A DNA stretch of 64,000 nucleotides from Heterocephalus glaber (taxonomy: Eukaryota; Chordata; Mammalia; Rodentia; Bathyergidae), in assembly GCF_000247695.1 (NCBI RefSeq), contig NW_004624844.1, positions 1,136,845 to 1,200,844 on the forward strand, in the 5' to 3' direction. Under the pieces are notes generated by a model. The model did not search any database. It was not told where the DNA came from and worked only from the letters and a program-made list of their open reading frames with translations. Made by a program: the position numbers and the translations under genes. Positions within the stretch are counted from its first letter, which is position 1, and each line of letters starts with the position of its first letter. Shown piece after piece: positions 23,891-35,670 of this stretch.

Positions 23891-24910
23891 TGTGTGCATT
23901 ACCCTGACACGAAGCAGCCATCTTGAGTTGTAACCATCATACTTGCCCCTGAGTAGCCCTAGTTGGTTTTTCCTGAAGTTTCCCAGCAAACTATAAACAG
24001 ACAAAACCATTACAGTGGTATGCAGAGTTTTACAACCAGACCCTGATGCCAAGAATATGCCTGACTCTTTGATATTAACTTAAGATAAACCAGGTACTAG
24101 GCTAGGGTGAAGTAAGTCACCTTTGTCCTGCTTAATACATTCTCCCCACATCCTGACCCAATTTGTAATGGGGATCCATTTGTTCAAGATTTCTGGTGCC
24201 CTAACAATGGAATAGAATTCGAACCCAGGCAGTCTGATCATAAAACCTGTGCTCATAATCATATTTTATTGCCTGTTGGAATTATTTCATTGATTTACAA
24301 ATCCATGTACTGCTGGCCTCCAATACCAACTTTTAATATTCTTAAAGTTGTAGTAGGAAAAATAAGGATATACATATATTTGAATGCAGTTTATACAAAC
24401 AATAAGCTATAGATTCTGGTTTTGATGGGAATATAATTAAATGTCTTATTTGAAAAATTCCTTCTATTTGGCCTCAAATTTTTCCCTCAGGTTGAGTTTC
24501 TTACTCTCAATTACATTTTTTCCCCTCAGGAATAGGCATGCCTAATAGCACTGTCATATTCGATGGCTCCATTTTATATTTTGGAGTGAAGTTTAAGTGA
24601 AAAAGAAGATAAATGGAAAATACCAGAAAAGAATAAACATGGAATAAGTTTATGTTTATAGTATTTAATTAGAAAGGCAAAATATCGATTATTTAATTTG
24701 ATAAAGTCACAAGGCAAGAAAGCTATTATCTTGAGACTATGGCCGTTGGAAAACTTTAGTCTTTATGTTCACAGTATTGGATGATTTATGTCCTCTTTTT
24801 GCATCCAAACTGTAATCTTGGGGTTGGCAGTCCCTGGAGAATAGTGGTGTTTTAAATTATGATTGCTCAACCACTTGACAGGCTTACTTGAGATATGAAT
24901 AACTGACCAA
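23891..24910. other. Unassigned sequence
   Basis: No gene recognised. The 71- and 60-codon minus frames have no domain. Confidence 0.5.
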
Positions 24911-24916
24911 AAGAAA

Positions 24917-25365
24917 AATGCTATGGATTGAATGTTTGCATCACCCCAAATTCGTATGTTGGAATCTGAGCCCCAGGGTGTTGGTATTTGCAGGTGGGGC
25001 CTTTAGGGAGTTAATCAGGTCATGAGAATGAAAACCTCATGAAAAAGATAAGTATATTTATAAGAAGTAGTCAGAGAGTAAGATAGTTTTCTTTCCACCA
25101 AGTGAGAATACGATACAGCTTCAGTAGTCTACACATCAGAAGTGGATCCTCCCCAGGACCCAACCACCCTAATCTCAGAGCCATACACTCCAGAACCAGA
25201 GAAAGAAATCTGTGTTGTTTATAAACCATTCAGTTTATGGTGGGGTTTTTTTGTACTCAGGTCCTTGCACTTGCACAGCAGGCAGTGAAAACACTGAGCT
25301 AAATCCCTGGCTCCAGTTTATGTATTTTTAATAGGAACTTGAACTAAGACAGAAGACTAGACCAA
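24917..25365 (+). mobile_element. MST/MLT1-type MaLR LTR, interrupted
   Basis: ATGCTATGGATTGAATGTTT, AATTCGTATGTTGGAATCTG, AGGTGGGGCCTTTAGGGAG and GTGTTGTTTATAAACCATTC follow MST/MLT1 order. The 3' end is split by an ID. Confidence 0.85.
25244..25314 (-). mobile_element. ID SINE nested in MaLR
   Basis: Minus ID lacking the usual GGTACCGGGGATCGAA block next to its tail, so it carries an internal deletion. CAGTTTATG flanks it on both sides. Confidence 0.9.
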
Positions 25366-25469
25366 AAGCTATCATTTCACTACAAAAATTAGTTCTGTAA
25401 ATACTAAGGTTTGCCTTATACGGCATAATGAACTAGTGCTCCCTTAGCACCCTGGAGTCCATCTAAGAT

Positions 25470-26680
25470 GGGCCATCAATGGTGCACAACCATCATTCTG
25501 AGACTGCTGTTAATGCCTTCCTTACTCTTGACATTTGTAAATCTTCATTAGTATTCTTAAACACTCTGCTCCTATTATATGAAAAGAACAGGAATTTTCA
25601 TGGGGACAAAAGTCCTGTTTCCTGCTCCTCCATGTCAAGTTTATCTGGGACTCTACTCACCTCTAATCTTCCCCACTTTCCCTGCCAGCTCTAGTATTTA
25701 CCTCTCTCTCCTATATTTCCTAATCTCCATTTTCTTCATCTCCTGTTCATTCTTCGACCCCTGAGATACTAGTTAATAAATACAATAGACATTTTAGCTC
25801 TCCTCTTACTTGATGCTCATCTTTTGGATCATTCTTGGGTCTCTTTGGCTGGCTTCTTTTCCTGCCCTCAACTTCCTGCCCCTGTAGCTCATAAAGGGAC
25901 ACCATTCATTGCCCCATGTTTAACCAAGAAATCTGGAAGTCATCCTCCATTTCTTCTCTCCCTCACCCACACCATCGAGTCTAGCAGCAATTCCTGTGAC
26001 ATTGCCTCCAAAACGTATTTCAAACCAATGTGCTCTCCATCCTCCCTTTCTTTTCCTAGTGCTAGGCCACATTCATCTCTCCTCCAAAAAGCACTCATTG
26101 CTTCTATTCTGGTTCCTGTGAGCTCTTGGCTCTATAGCCTCCTTTCCAACTCCAATATCATATTTCAGGTCCTTCTCCCTTCTCCCTTGGACCATAGCCA
26201 TAGCCTCCTGTCTACTCCCATTCTAAATTTACCACCATATTGCTACCAGTTGGAACTTTTCAACATGTGAGATCCACAATCTTTAGCATAGTATACAAGG
26301 CTTTTCATGAGCCAATGTCTTCTTATGCCTGCAACCCTGTTTCCCTGCCTTGCTTTCTATCCACAGTCACAGGACATTGCATCTCAACTTGTTTGCTGCT
26401 CTCAAGACCCCAAGCCATTGTTTATCTCCTTCACTTCTACTGGTCCTTTAAGAGAGATAACGTTTATTTTTCCTAGAAAATTTCCCCTTGGTCTCTCACA
26501 GTTTAAGAAACATGGCCCTTGACTAACTTATCTAACTTATATTAGGGACAGTGCTGTCTGTCCCACCTGTGGCATATGTATTCACAGATTGAAAAATTTG
26601 AAAGCAGAGATTCAAAGTGTATATGGCTGGCACAAAGTGCTTACTAAATATTTACTGAATAAATTGATAGATAAGTAATA
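25470..26680 (+). mobile_element. Long LINE-2 fragment
   Basis: About 1.2 kb that follows the L2 3' region: AGCAATTCCTGTGACATTGC, TAGTATACAAGGCTTTTCAT, GAGCCAATGTCTTC...GCC, then the terminal AGTGCTTACTAAATATTTAC. The 148-codon frame at 25824-26270 is a by-product of its pyrimidine-rich sense strand. Confidence 0.75.
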
Positions 26681-26883
26681 GAGCTTTAAAGAAAATCAGA
26701 GAAGTACAATATTGGGCACAAATTAAAATGGCAACATCAGCTTAATTCTGGAGAGGATTGTGAGACAGAGGGTTAAGTAAAGGAAGAACTTTCATTTTTC
26801 TTGTTATGTGCTTAATTTAAAGAAAAAGGGATGGCCTGTTGTACAGAAATATGAATCACAGCAGGGTTGTCAGCACATTAGAC

Positions 26884-27255
26884 TCCTAACTAATTAAATT
26901 ACCCCAGACAAACCACTTAACTGATCTGAGTCTCATTTTCACCATCTGTAAAATCAGAGGGCTGGCTGGGTGAGGTGGTATATCCCTGAAGTCCCAGCTA
27001 CTCTGGAGACTGAGGCAGGAGGATTCTAAGTTCAAGGCCAGCTGATCAACTTATTGAGACCCTGTTTCAAAGTAAAAAAGGGCTGAGATTGTATCTTAGT
27101 GATAGAGTGCTTGCCTAGCATGCCCAAGGTGCTCGGTTCAATCCTTAGTACTACAAACAAACAAATGAATGATAAATAAAATCAAATCAGAGGATTGGCT
27201 AAACTACATGTTCTGCTGAGATCTTTCCCAGATTTAAAATTCTACTATTTTACAA
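26884..27255 (+). mobile_element. MIR SINE split by a B1-dID
   Basis: Left part: ACCACTTAACTGATCTGAGT and TCATTTTCACCATCTGTAAAA. Right part resumes after the insert with GATTGGCTAAACTACATG. The MIR is the older host element. Confidence 0.75.
26961..27183 (+). mobile_element. B1-dID dimer SINE
   Basis: B1 half (GAGGCAGGAGGATTCTAAG) joined to an ID-like half (GGGCTGAGATTGTATCTTAG...GCTTGCCTAGCATGCCC). AAATCAGAGG is duplicated at 26951-26960 and 27184-27193. Confidence 0.93.
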
Positions 27256-27307
27256 ATGGAGCCAATTAACAAATTAATAATGGAACTTTAAGTTCCCTTC
27301 TTCTGTT

Positions 27308-27396
27308 TTGGTTTTTTTTTTGGTACCAGGGATTGAACTTGGGTCCTTGAGCTTGAGAGGCAGGCAGTCAAACCACTGAGCTAAATCCCTAGTCCT
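27308..27396 (-). mobile_element. ID SINE
   Basis: Full-length minus ID. CCCTTCTTCTGTTTT flanks both ends. Confidence 0.95.
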
Positions 27397-29100
27397 CCCT
27401 TCTTCTGTTTTAAGGCTTAATTTTTTCTACTCTTCGGATGTTAAAAAAGCTATTCCACAATTCCATATAAATATCTCAAGGAGGTGCCATCGCAGGGTCC
27501 TAAACCTCTTGCCTATAGGATACCAAGGAAGAAAATGTTCATTTGCTCCCTTGGTACACCTGACCTTTTTATGAAAAGTCTGAATAATTCCCAGTTTTGT
27601 TTGAGCTTTTCTCCAAATTGACAGATCAAAAGATGGAAATCAGTCGCCTCACTAGAGATCCAGTACATTTGAGACACTGCTGTATCCTAGAGCCATTCTT
27701 AGAGATGAACAATCTCTTTTGCCCCACTGGAGGCACAGAGAAGTTGTGCATTATAGCAATGTGCAAAATCCAGCATTTCCCTCATTACTGTGAGTCCAGG
27801 ACACTTTTCATGGCACATATATTCACATTTGTGGCAACATCTTCTGATGGCACCAATGTGGAAAGCTCTGGTTTAGAGCAACTATTTATTATTTGCTTTA
27901 GTTTTTTGTTCCATGAAATTTCCTGTATGAGCAACTTGATGTAAGGTAGCACTGTTCCATGGCTTGATAAGTGCCCTTGATGATTCCTTTCCAATCTGGT
28001 CATTACCTCTACTAAATTCACTTTTCTGAATTACAATGTCGTAATATAAAAGTTAATTTCTATAGAATTCCTTAAGGGTGTCTATATACTACTTTCAAAG
28101 ACTTCCATTTCGCTTTTTTGCTACTGATTATAGTCACTATAACATGTTCTTTATAACGTTTTAAAACACATCTGTATAGATACACAGTTATAGAAAAATT
28201 TCCAACTGATCTAGTTGGCACTTGGGCTTTCCTGAAAAAAACACGTTATCTTAGAAATTGCTGGCGTTTTTGTCCAATCACACTTGAACCATACCTTATT
28301 GGTAGTTAAAGCACTTAAAGTAAAGAAAAATATCTTCTTTCCATATTCCTTTGCACATAATAGCTGCTATTCTGAGAAGTCAGCTGAACTCTGAAAAGAC
28401 TATATCATCCTGTTGTCAACAGTAAAAACTGAAAATCTGTAAAATGTTTCTCTCATACCTTATTATTCCAACAACAGCTTCTCACCTCTCCTCTAAGCCG
28501 ATCCTACTAATGCTTCATCCACTTAAGATCAGAGTTGAGACCCTGAGCCGAAAAATTACAGAGCTTCAATTACTTGTCCTACTTTATAGGGATTTATTTT
28601 TAAGGCAGACAGTTTTCTGACGGTCCGTGTTGGTGGACCTCACATGCTGAGCATGACTGCAGACAGCTGCAACCCAAGTGAGCAAGAGGCTAACTGGCTC
28701 TGACCTGGCTCCGCGGAACTCCATCAATAATCTGAAGCGAATGCTGGAGGCTGTAGCCAAAGAAGTTGACAGCTGTCTCCTTAGGAGCATTTCAGAACAA
28801 TTTCAGTGAGCCTCATTATAACTTCTTTTTGAAATCCTCTGCTTTTGAATTTGGGGAGACTGAGTAGTTGAACACAGAAGATCTGAATAACGTCATAACA
28901 GTGCCACTCAGGACTGCAATGAGACAATACGTTTGATGGAGTTCTGAAACCAACACTGTTTAGAGAGAAAGCAAGGTATCATTATTATTGCCATTGTTTT
29001 TGAAGAACAGAGTCAGCTCTAAAAAGGAAACTGTCGTTATAAAATATAGTTAAATACACTGACCAAGGTTAATAGGAATGGAACTATAAGTATTTTATTT
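27397..29100. other. Unassigned sequence with one coding-like frame
   Basis: About 1.7 kb with no recognised repeat. A 50-codon frame open from 28657 to the stop at 28807-28809 (+) has a protein-like composition and is discussed in the findings. The 115-codon frame at 27597-27944 has no domain. Confidence 0.4.
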
Positions 29101-29111
29101 TGTTTGTTTTT

Positions 29112-29197
29112 GGGTTTTTTTTGGTACTGCGGATCGAACTCGGCACCTTCTGCTTGCAAGGCAGGAGGCAGAACCACTGAGCTAAATACCGGCCCCA
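29112..29197 (-). mobile_element. ID SINE
   Basis: Full-length minus ID. ATAAGTATTTTA flanks both ends. Confidence 0.95.
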
Positions 29198-30925
29198 TAA
29201 GTATTTTAATATATTTGTGGTCATTTTATGGCATGATAACTAAAATAAATTATAGGCAGAAGAATAAACAAATTAATAGAATATACTAAACAACCCAGAA
29301 ATAGATGTATAAGAATTTAAAAGTGGATAAAGGCAGTGGCACAAACCAAAAAGGGATAAGAAAGTTATTGAATAATGTCATTGTAATAGCACAGATACAA
29401 AAGTAATTATCCTGATCTGGTGTTTCTAGTAGGAATAGGTATCTTAGCACAAGGGAGCTTTTAGAGCTAAATAAATAAATAACTTAAATATTAAATAATA
29501 GGGAATTACTTATGCAAATTATGGCACATTTATGAGCTGAAGTTATAAAGTCATTTAAGTTCTGGTTACAAAGATGATCTGGCAATAAAAAATATATGAT
29601 ATAAAAATATATATGATATAGTGTTAAGTGGAAAGGGTGAACTATAGCAAAATTCATGAACCTATATTACCTAAGATTAAGTTCAAGTGTGTATGAAGCA
29701 AATTTTAAATAACAATGGTTTAAGGCAGATTGGAGCTTATTTCTCTATTAAATAAAAGTCCACTTGGCAGTCCAGGGCTGGGACTGTGACAGAGCAGATA
29801 TTAAGGCTGCTGTTCTGCTCTGCACAGACTCAAACTCAAAGCTGAAGATGGAAGTTTTCTGTGTTCCAGGCAGCAAGATGAAGAAAGAAATGAAGAGAAC
29901 AAGACAAAGGGTGCATGGGCTGGCTCTGAAGGATGATTCCCAGAAGCTGACACATGACCTTTCTGCTTAGAGACCTCTGCACTGAATTTAGTTGAGAGGA
30001 AAGATGGGAAAGGCAGTCTTCTCCAGAGCCAATGGTGCAGCCAAAACTCAGGAGTTCCATCACCATAGAAAGGAGAAGAGATTTGAGGGCATGGTCCAAC
30101 GTCTCTGTTATAAGATTGTTTTACAGCTACGTGAAAAACAAAGAGGAAAGAAAAACTAGAAGAAAATGAACCAATGGAAGAGAATATTACACTAGGAGGA
30201 ATGTACCTTTCTTGTTTGTACCACTAAGACGAGTTTTTTCTCTTGGCCCATTTTCTTTACATTGTCTTTGCTTTTTCCAGCACCTGTCTTCTGGATTACC
30301 CTCCCCAAACACCCAAAATCTAAATGCTCCTCAGAGGAGCTCAGCTCTACCTGTTTTATTGTTCAATATGTGTATAGGTGGTCAAAAACAACAAAAGACC
30401 TGCAGGTACCAGGATCCACTGTCGCAAGGCAAGAGAGTGTGTTACTTCTCCTCACAGCCCTTATTTTCACCAAAGGAAAGTTGTAGCAAGTCACGGGGAT
30501 AGTACTGCCCCTATTAATCCCTGGCCCCAGCTTGTCCACAAACAAGCTCTATAGGGGCTAAGCTGCCCTATTCCTGACCCGGAGCCGCAGGAACCCAAGC
30601 TGACTGGACCAGCAATGAGCACCTGGTGGAGAACAACCTGGAATGTAACCTGACGAGGTAGAAAGGGAGGTGAGTAGGGCCAAGTAGGAAACATATTCTC
30701 ACAGCAAGCAGAAGCCTCATTATGTGGTAAAGGTGAATCAATAAAGAAAGGGGGATTTGTCAGTCATAGTACTTCCATGTAGAAATGCCTTCCCAACATT
30801 CCTCAGGAAATTTTTATGTTTTTCTGAATGTTGAATTCCTAGAAAAATCAGTGAAGAAATTGAGAAAACAGGAAAGAGTATTATTATAATTCTTTTATGA
30901 AAATTAAAGCTTAACAATCAACATA
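29198..30925. other. Unassigned sequence
   Basis: 29700-30000 has the look of an old interspersed repeat ('gttttctgtgttccaggcag...agatgaagaaag'), but I cannot name it. The frames at 29764-29970 and 30212-30502 have no domain. Confidence 0.4.
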
Positions 30926-31088
30926 GAGCCAGGTGTGGCTATGTACTCCTGTAAGTCCAGTACTTGGGAGGCTGAGACAGAAGGATCGCCACAAATTCAA
31001 GACAGCCTGGGCTACATAGTGAGTTTACGGCCAGCCTAAACTGCACAGCAAGGCCCTACCCCACTCTCCCCTAAGAAAAACAACACCA
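30926..31088 (+). mobile_element. B1 SINE with internal duplication
   Basis: GAGCCAGGTGTGGCTATG start, GGGAGGCTGAGACAGAAGG, then two similar stretches (GACAGCCTGGGCTACATAG and GGCCAGCCTAAACTGCACAG), the internal tandem duplication known from rodent B1. Confidence 0.92.
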
Positions 31089-31407
31089 ACACACCAGAGA
31101 CATTGCTGGTTCTGTGGAAGCCACTTACATCAAGTCTACAGCAAGAAATGGATGGGAAATGGTGACACATGAGTCAGTTTCAGGTTGACATTTCTGGGAA
31201 TAGGACATGTGGAAGAGAAGTGACACAATCCAGTCAGTTCTGCTTGTAGCTGTAGCCATATTACAAGGATAATATGGGCTTTCATGGCCCATTTCTTGTT
31301 AATGGTAAGTTATTCTTAAAGATAAAAATTATTAAGTTTATATGACTGTAGTTCATACAAATCTTATGAGTGGTATTTCAAGAAATAAGTTTAAGAAACA
31401 AAATACA

Positions 31408-31800
31408 AGATATGATTAAAAAATTCAATGACTGCTAAAAAATTTAAAACATTACAGTAAAAGACAAATTGCTGCCAGGGATTTAGCTCAATGGTTTCGC
31501 TGCCTGTTGTGCAAGCACAAGGACCCGAGTTCGATCCCCGGTACAAAAAAAAAAAAGACAAATTGCTATTAATCTTCCTTAAAATCCTCCTCCTCACTTA
31601 GAACACACTTATCCCATCATTCTTCACATTCTAGAGTCTGGGAAGTCCTCCTTGGTGAGTTTCTTTAGTTGTGCTCTCATGGCTCCCTTGATGTCCAATA
31701 TTGATTCAAAACATTGACCTTTCACAGTCACTTTTACTTTGGGCAACAGCTAGAAGTTGCAAGGTGGCAGATCTGGTGAACAAGGGGGATGAAGACTTAA
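31408..31800 (-). mobile_element. mariner transposase 3' remnant, left arm
   Basis: On the minus strand, after an ID insertion is set aside, the frame-broken sequence matches the C-terminal part of a mariner transposase. I see a SPDL-P-C-F-type motif (in mariners the third catalytic acidic residue lies in it), then KVKVTVKGQCFESI and LKKLTKEDF. Stops and frameshifts abound. Mariners are cut-and-paste DNA transposons, and this copy is dead. Confidence 0.78.
31473..31556 (+). mobile_element. ID SINE nested in the mariner arm
   Basis: Full-length ID of the TTTCGC/TGTTGTGC type. AGACAAATTGCT is duplicated on both sides. Confidence 0.96.
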
Positions 31801-32034
31801 CTATGTTTTTGCAAGCCTGCCTTTTCATTAGATGACACTTACCAACAGCATTCACTGTACTGTATTTGTGATCACAACTCATAAAGACAGGAGCAAAAGG
31901 GGAACATTTTGAATGATTTTAGGGGATTAATGTATCTTTCAGTATAATATATTTTTTAATTTAAATTCACTATATATTTGATTACCTTCTCATCAGCCAA
32001 ATATTTTTTAGCAAGTTATGTCAAATGGAAACAT

Positions 32035-32350
32035 TGTAATGTATCCTCATCTACCTTACTCAGAGGATCTGACACAGTGCGACTTCTGGCACTTTCACAA
32101 AGTCAAAATGACCATGAAAGATAAATGTTTGAATCGATTCAGGATATCAAGGCAGCTATGACAACACAAGTAAAGACATTCACAGAAGAGAGTTTCCAGA
32201 ATTGTTTCAGAGAATGGGAAGAATGGTGGGATAAGTGTTTTTGAAGCAAGGGAAGATATTTTAAGGAGAGTTAATGACAATTTGTCTTTTACTATAATAA
32301 CTTTTTAAATTTAAATATTCAACTTTTATTTTGATCACCCCTTATAAGTC
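32035..32350 (+). mobile_element. mariner transposase 3' remnant, right arm
   Basis: Plus-strand counterpart of the left arm: a SEDL-Q-CDFWHF stretch (the equivalent SPDL motif is mutated), then KVKMTMKDKC, then a frameshifted EWWDK-type C-terminus. It ends in an AT-rich tail with TTTTGATCACCCCTTATA, which resembles a mariner terminal inverted repeat. Confidence 0.8.
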
Positions 32351-32516
32351 CTTAAATTGGCAATTCTGTGAAGTGCCATGAACCTTGCTCTGGATGCCAT
32401 GAACCAGAGCTTTGAATGCCAATTATTTGATTACTACCCAAAAATATTTGCTGATGTTTTCAGTGTTGTAATATTCACTATATAATATAGATCTATAAAA
32501 GTACTGATACTGCACA

Positions 32517-32960
32517 GGAAGTAGGTTGTGGCAAAGCAGGCTGGGAAAATAAGAGGGACCTGTCAATTATAAGATCCCAGGACAGCACCACATAGTTCCC
32601 AGGACCCCATATATACAACTTCTCCCAGGCTCCCATGATATATGAACAACATATAAGGACACAGACACCAAGAGGAGCATGTTAACATGACTCCTCACAG
32701 TAGCCCGCTCTGCGTGTTGTTAGTTTTGCTTTTTCCCTTCCTCTCTTTGTTCGGCCCAAGTTCTAAGTTTGTTCTACAAAGCTAGTTTTTCCCTTACTTC
32801 TTCACTCCTCACTTTTCAAACAAACTTTTGGCACCATTTTGGCTTTGTTTTGTTCAATTCTTTGCTTAATGCAAGAAAGACCTGGAATAAGTTTAATTGG
32901 TGAGGCATTTCTAAAGGAACTCCCCAATACCAGTACTGTAACAGAAAAGTACAGTGAGTA
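32517..32960 (+). mobile_element. LTR-like remnant, family B
   Basis: ACCTGTCAATTATAAGATCC and CCCAGGACCCC upstream, ending TTGTTTTGTTCAATTCTTTG, a U5-like end that recurs at 38.3, 41.6 and 45.9 kb. Edges are estimated. Confidence 0.5.
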
Positions 32961-33230
32961 CATATGCATGCTTCTATCAAAAATCAGAAAAAAATCCAAA
33001 ATTTGAATTAATAAGAGCAATATTGATTTCAATAGCAAAACTTAAATCCAATCCAAGAACATTTGCATCATTAAATAAATAATGAATTTACATGAAGCCA
33101 CAGCATCCCCCTACCTAACTTTAGCATGCTTTTGAATATCCTCTTAACAATTTGACTAACATAGTGCAAAATGAAAAAAAACTTTCTAATTTTAGGTGTG
33201 TTTTAATATTTTACCTTAAGAATGATAACT

Positions 33231-33333
33231 GCCGGGGATTTAGTTCAGTGATTCTGTCACCTGCCTAGCAAGCACAAGGTCTTCAGTTCAATCCCCGGTA
33301 ACAAAACAAAAAAACAAAAACAAAAACAAAAAA
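33231..33333 (+). mobile_element. ID SINE
   Basis: Full-length ID with a (CAAAAA)n tail. AGAATGATAACT flanks both ends. Confidence 0.95.
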
Positions 33334-34833
33334 GAATGATAACTTAAATATTATTTATGGAATTCTAGTTCAATTAAAATTTTTTATTGACCATTATTTT
33401 GTATTATTTTTGTCTTCAGAGTTTTAAAAAAATTATCAGTTTATTTTTACATTATTGAAATAATACATAATACATTAGTGTCATGATAATAAAGACATAA
33501 TTTATTATAATATCACTTTTATAGAAACCTGAAAATTTTAGTATAATATTATCACAAAAAAGTATTCACCGATTATTATGATAACTTATTATTATTTAAC
33601 AATACATTAAATATTATGAAAAGTATAGATAACTTGTAATTCAGAAAATCACTGGGAATTTTCAGGAATTCTGATTTCTTGTCTCTGAATCCTGAAGATG
33701 AGTATCTGTTGGGAATTTCATGGCAAGATGGAGAGAAACAGTGGCAGAGAGAAATAAGGCACCACCAATGTGGGAGACAGAGTCCTTCGTGCAGTGGGGG
33801 CAGGACCCTGCCTTCCACTAGGAAGAGCAAGGCTTCCAGTGTTCAGATTTCTCTCCTGTGCCCTTGAGCCCATCTGGAGTTCCTTCAGAGAGAATGCTGT
33901 TCTCTTCATTGCCACATGTTACCATACCGTAAATTACTGGAAGTAATCTTGGTGTGTCAAAAGACTCCAACATGCATAGAAATTTAGGGCCAAACAATCA
34001 CAGTGTGCTTGAACATTTACTTTCAAGTAGGTATAAACAATGAACAAGAAGTAATTTTATTTCCCCTCCGGATTGAAGAGCTTGATTTCCATTAAAATAT
34101 GGTATAATCCTAAAGTCTATGATCTCACAAGCCCGCGCTACCTCAAAAGCCTAGAACTGACCTTAGCCTGATATCAGAATTGTTAAACGGGCTAATGAAT
34201 CATGCTGATTCCCATGGGAGTGCTGTAAAATGCCTACTATACCATTTGCTAGTACAATGCAAAATTATTCATTTAGTCTATAGCTGTTATCAGGAAGAAT
34301 GTCAGCACTTCCAAAATAGAACTAACCATTGAAAATTGTGCAGATCTATGAAATTTAGAAAGTGTTTGACTATTTCACCAAGGATGCTTCTTCTACATAA
34401 CTAGTCAATTGAGTTACTGATTGCATTATTATTTATTGCTTCTTAAACTATATCTGGTCATTTCTTTACTTGATTTTTCTGTCGCTTGCTGTTTTGCATT
34501 ACAGACTAAAGAAATTTTGTATCATAGACTCAAAAGTGCCCCCAAATGAAACTGATGTATAGATTCATTTCCACATCTATTTATAATTAATATTTTTTCT
34601 CTTTTATTGCAAGGACAAGATAAATTCATTTTAAAGGACTTGTGTATTTGGTGTCTTAGCATGTTTCCACTTGGAATATTAGACCTTACATGTTTACATA
34701 ATTTAAACATTATTTCATTCCAGATGACTTTATGATAGTTTGATACTTCATTTAAATCAAATATGAGTATTATTTTTCATTGCTACACTATTTATTGCTG
34801 GGATACATACTACATTGTACAGTATATAATATA
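33334..34833. other. AT-rich unassigned sequence
   Basis: No gene or repeat recognised over 1.5 kb. The overlapping frames at 33576-33915 have no domain. Confidence 0.5.
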
Positions 34834-35160
34834 CAAGGTGTCAGTAAACTTTTTGTGAAGGGCCAGATGGTAAATATTTTAGGTTTTGTGAGTCATACAG
34901 TTTCAATCAAAACCATTCAACTCAGCCTTTGTAGTACCAAGTAACCATAGATAATTTATAAGTGAATGAATGTGGCTGTGTCCTAATGAATATTTATAGA
35001 CACTGAAATTAAATTCTATATAAATTTTATGTATTTTAAAAGTGTTCTTCCTCCTTTGAATTTTTTTCAGCTACTTAAAAATGCAAAAAGTAAATTTGTG
35101 GGCCATCCAAAAACAGATAGTGGGCTGTCTTTGGCCCAGGGGCCATTGTTTGTCAACCAG
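34834..35160 (+). mobile_element. hAT-Charlie type (MER) non-autonomous element
   Basis: GTCAGTAAACTTTTTGTGAA, GGGCCAGATGGTAAATATTT, and the mirrored GGCTGTCTTTGGCCCAGGGG...GTTTGTCAACC end. The inverted termini fit a mammalian hAT MER element. Confidence 0.72.
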
Positions 35161-35186
35161 TACTATGGCTACAATCATATGTACTA

Positions 35187-35270
35187 TTTTTTTTTTTTGT
35201 ACCAGAGATCGAACTCAGGACCTTGTGCTTGCTAGGCAGGCGCAGCACCACTGAGCTAAATCCCCGGCCC
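35187..35270 (-). mobile_element. ID SINE
   Basis: Full-length minus ID. CATATGTACTATT flanks both ends. Confidence 0.96.
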
Positions 35271-35340
35271 TCATATGTACTATTAATACCTTCAAAATGA
35301 TGTGTCTGTCCACTTGTACTGGTAAAGAATGAACACTACA

Positions 35341-35491
35341 GCAAGGTGTGGTGGCATATTCCTGTAATCCCAGTACTCTAGAGGAGGCTGAAGCAGGAGG
35401 AACACTGTGAGTTTGAGACTACCCTGGGTTACATAGTGAGTTCAAGGCCAGCCTGAACTACATAGCAAGGCCCTGTTAAAAAAAAAAAAAA
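35341..35491 (+). mobile_element. B1 SINE with internal duplication
   Basis: GCAAGGTGTGGTGGCATATT start and two GAGTT...CC(T)GG/CAGCC...TACATAG units. GAACACTA(C/T)A duplicated at 35331-35340 and 35492-35501 marks the insertion. Confidence 0.95.
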
Positions 35492-35534
35492 GAACACTAT
35501 AGTACAATGTTCAGTGTTAATGAGCAGAAATCCA

Positions 35535-35660
35535 GGTTCTTCTTTTTTTTTAAGCTGTGGTCTCACTATGTATCCCAGGCTGGTCTTGAACTTGCAGTGC
35601 CCCCACTACTGCTTCAGCCTCCAGAGCGCTAGGATTACAGGCATTTGCCACCACACCTGG
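35535..35660 (-). mobile_element. B1 SINE
   Basis: TCTCACTATGTATCCCAGGC, CTGGTCTTGAACTTGC and GGATTACAGGCATTTGCCAC in reverse order. CAGAAATCCA at 35525-35534 and 35661-35670 is a perfect 10-bp duplication. Confidence 0.96.
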
Positions 35661-35670
35661 CAGAAATCCA

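Noticed and set aside
25824..26270. 148-codon open frame
   Set aside because: The frame is in an L2 remnant and reflects its pyrimidine-rich sense strand.
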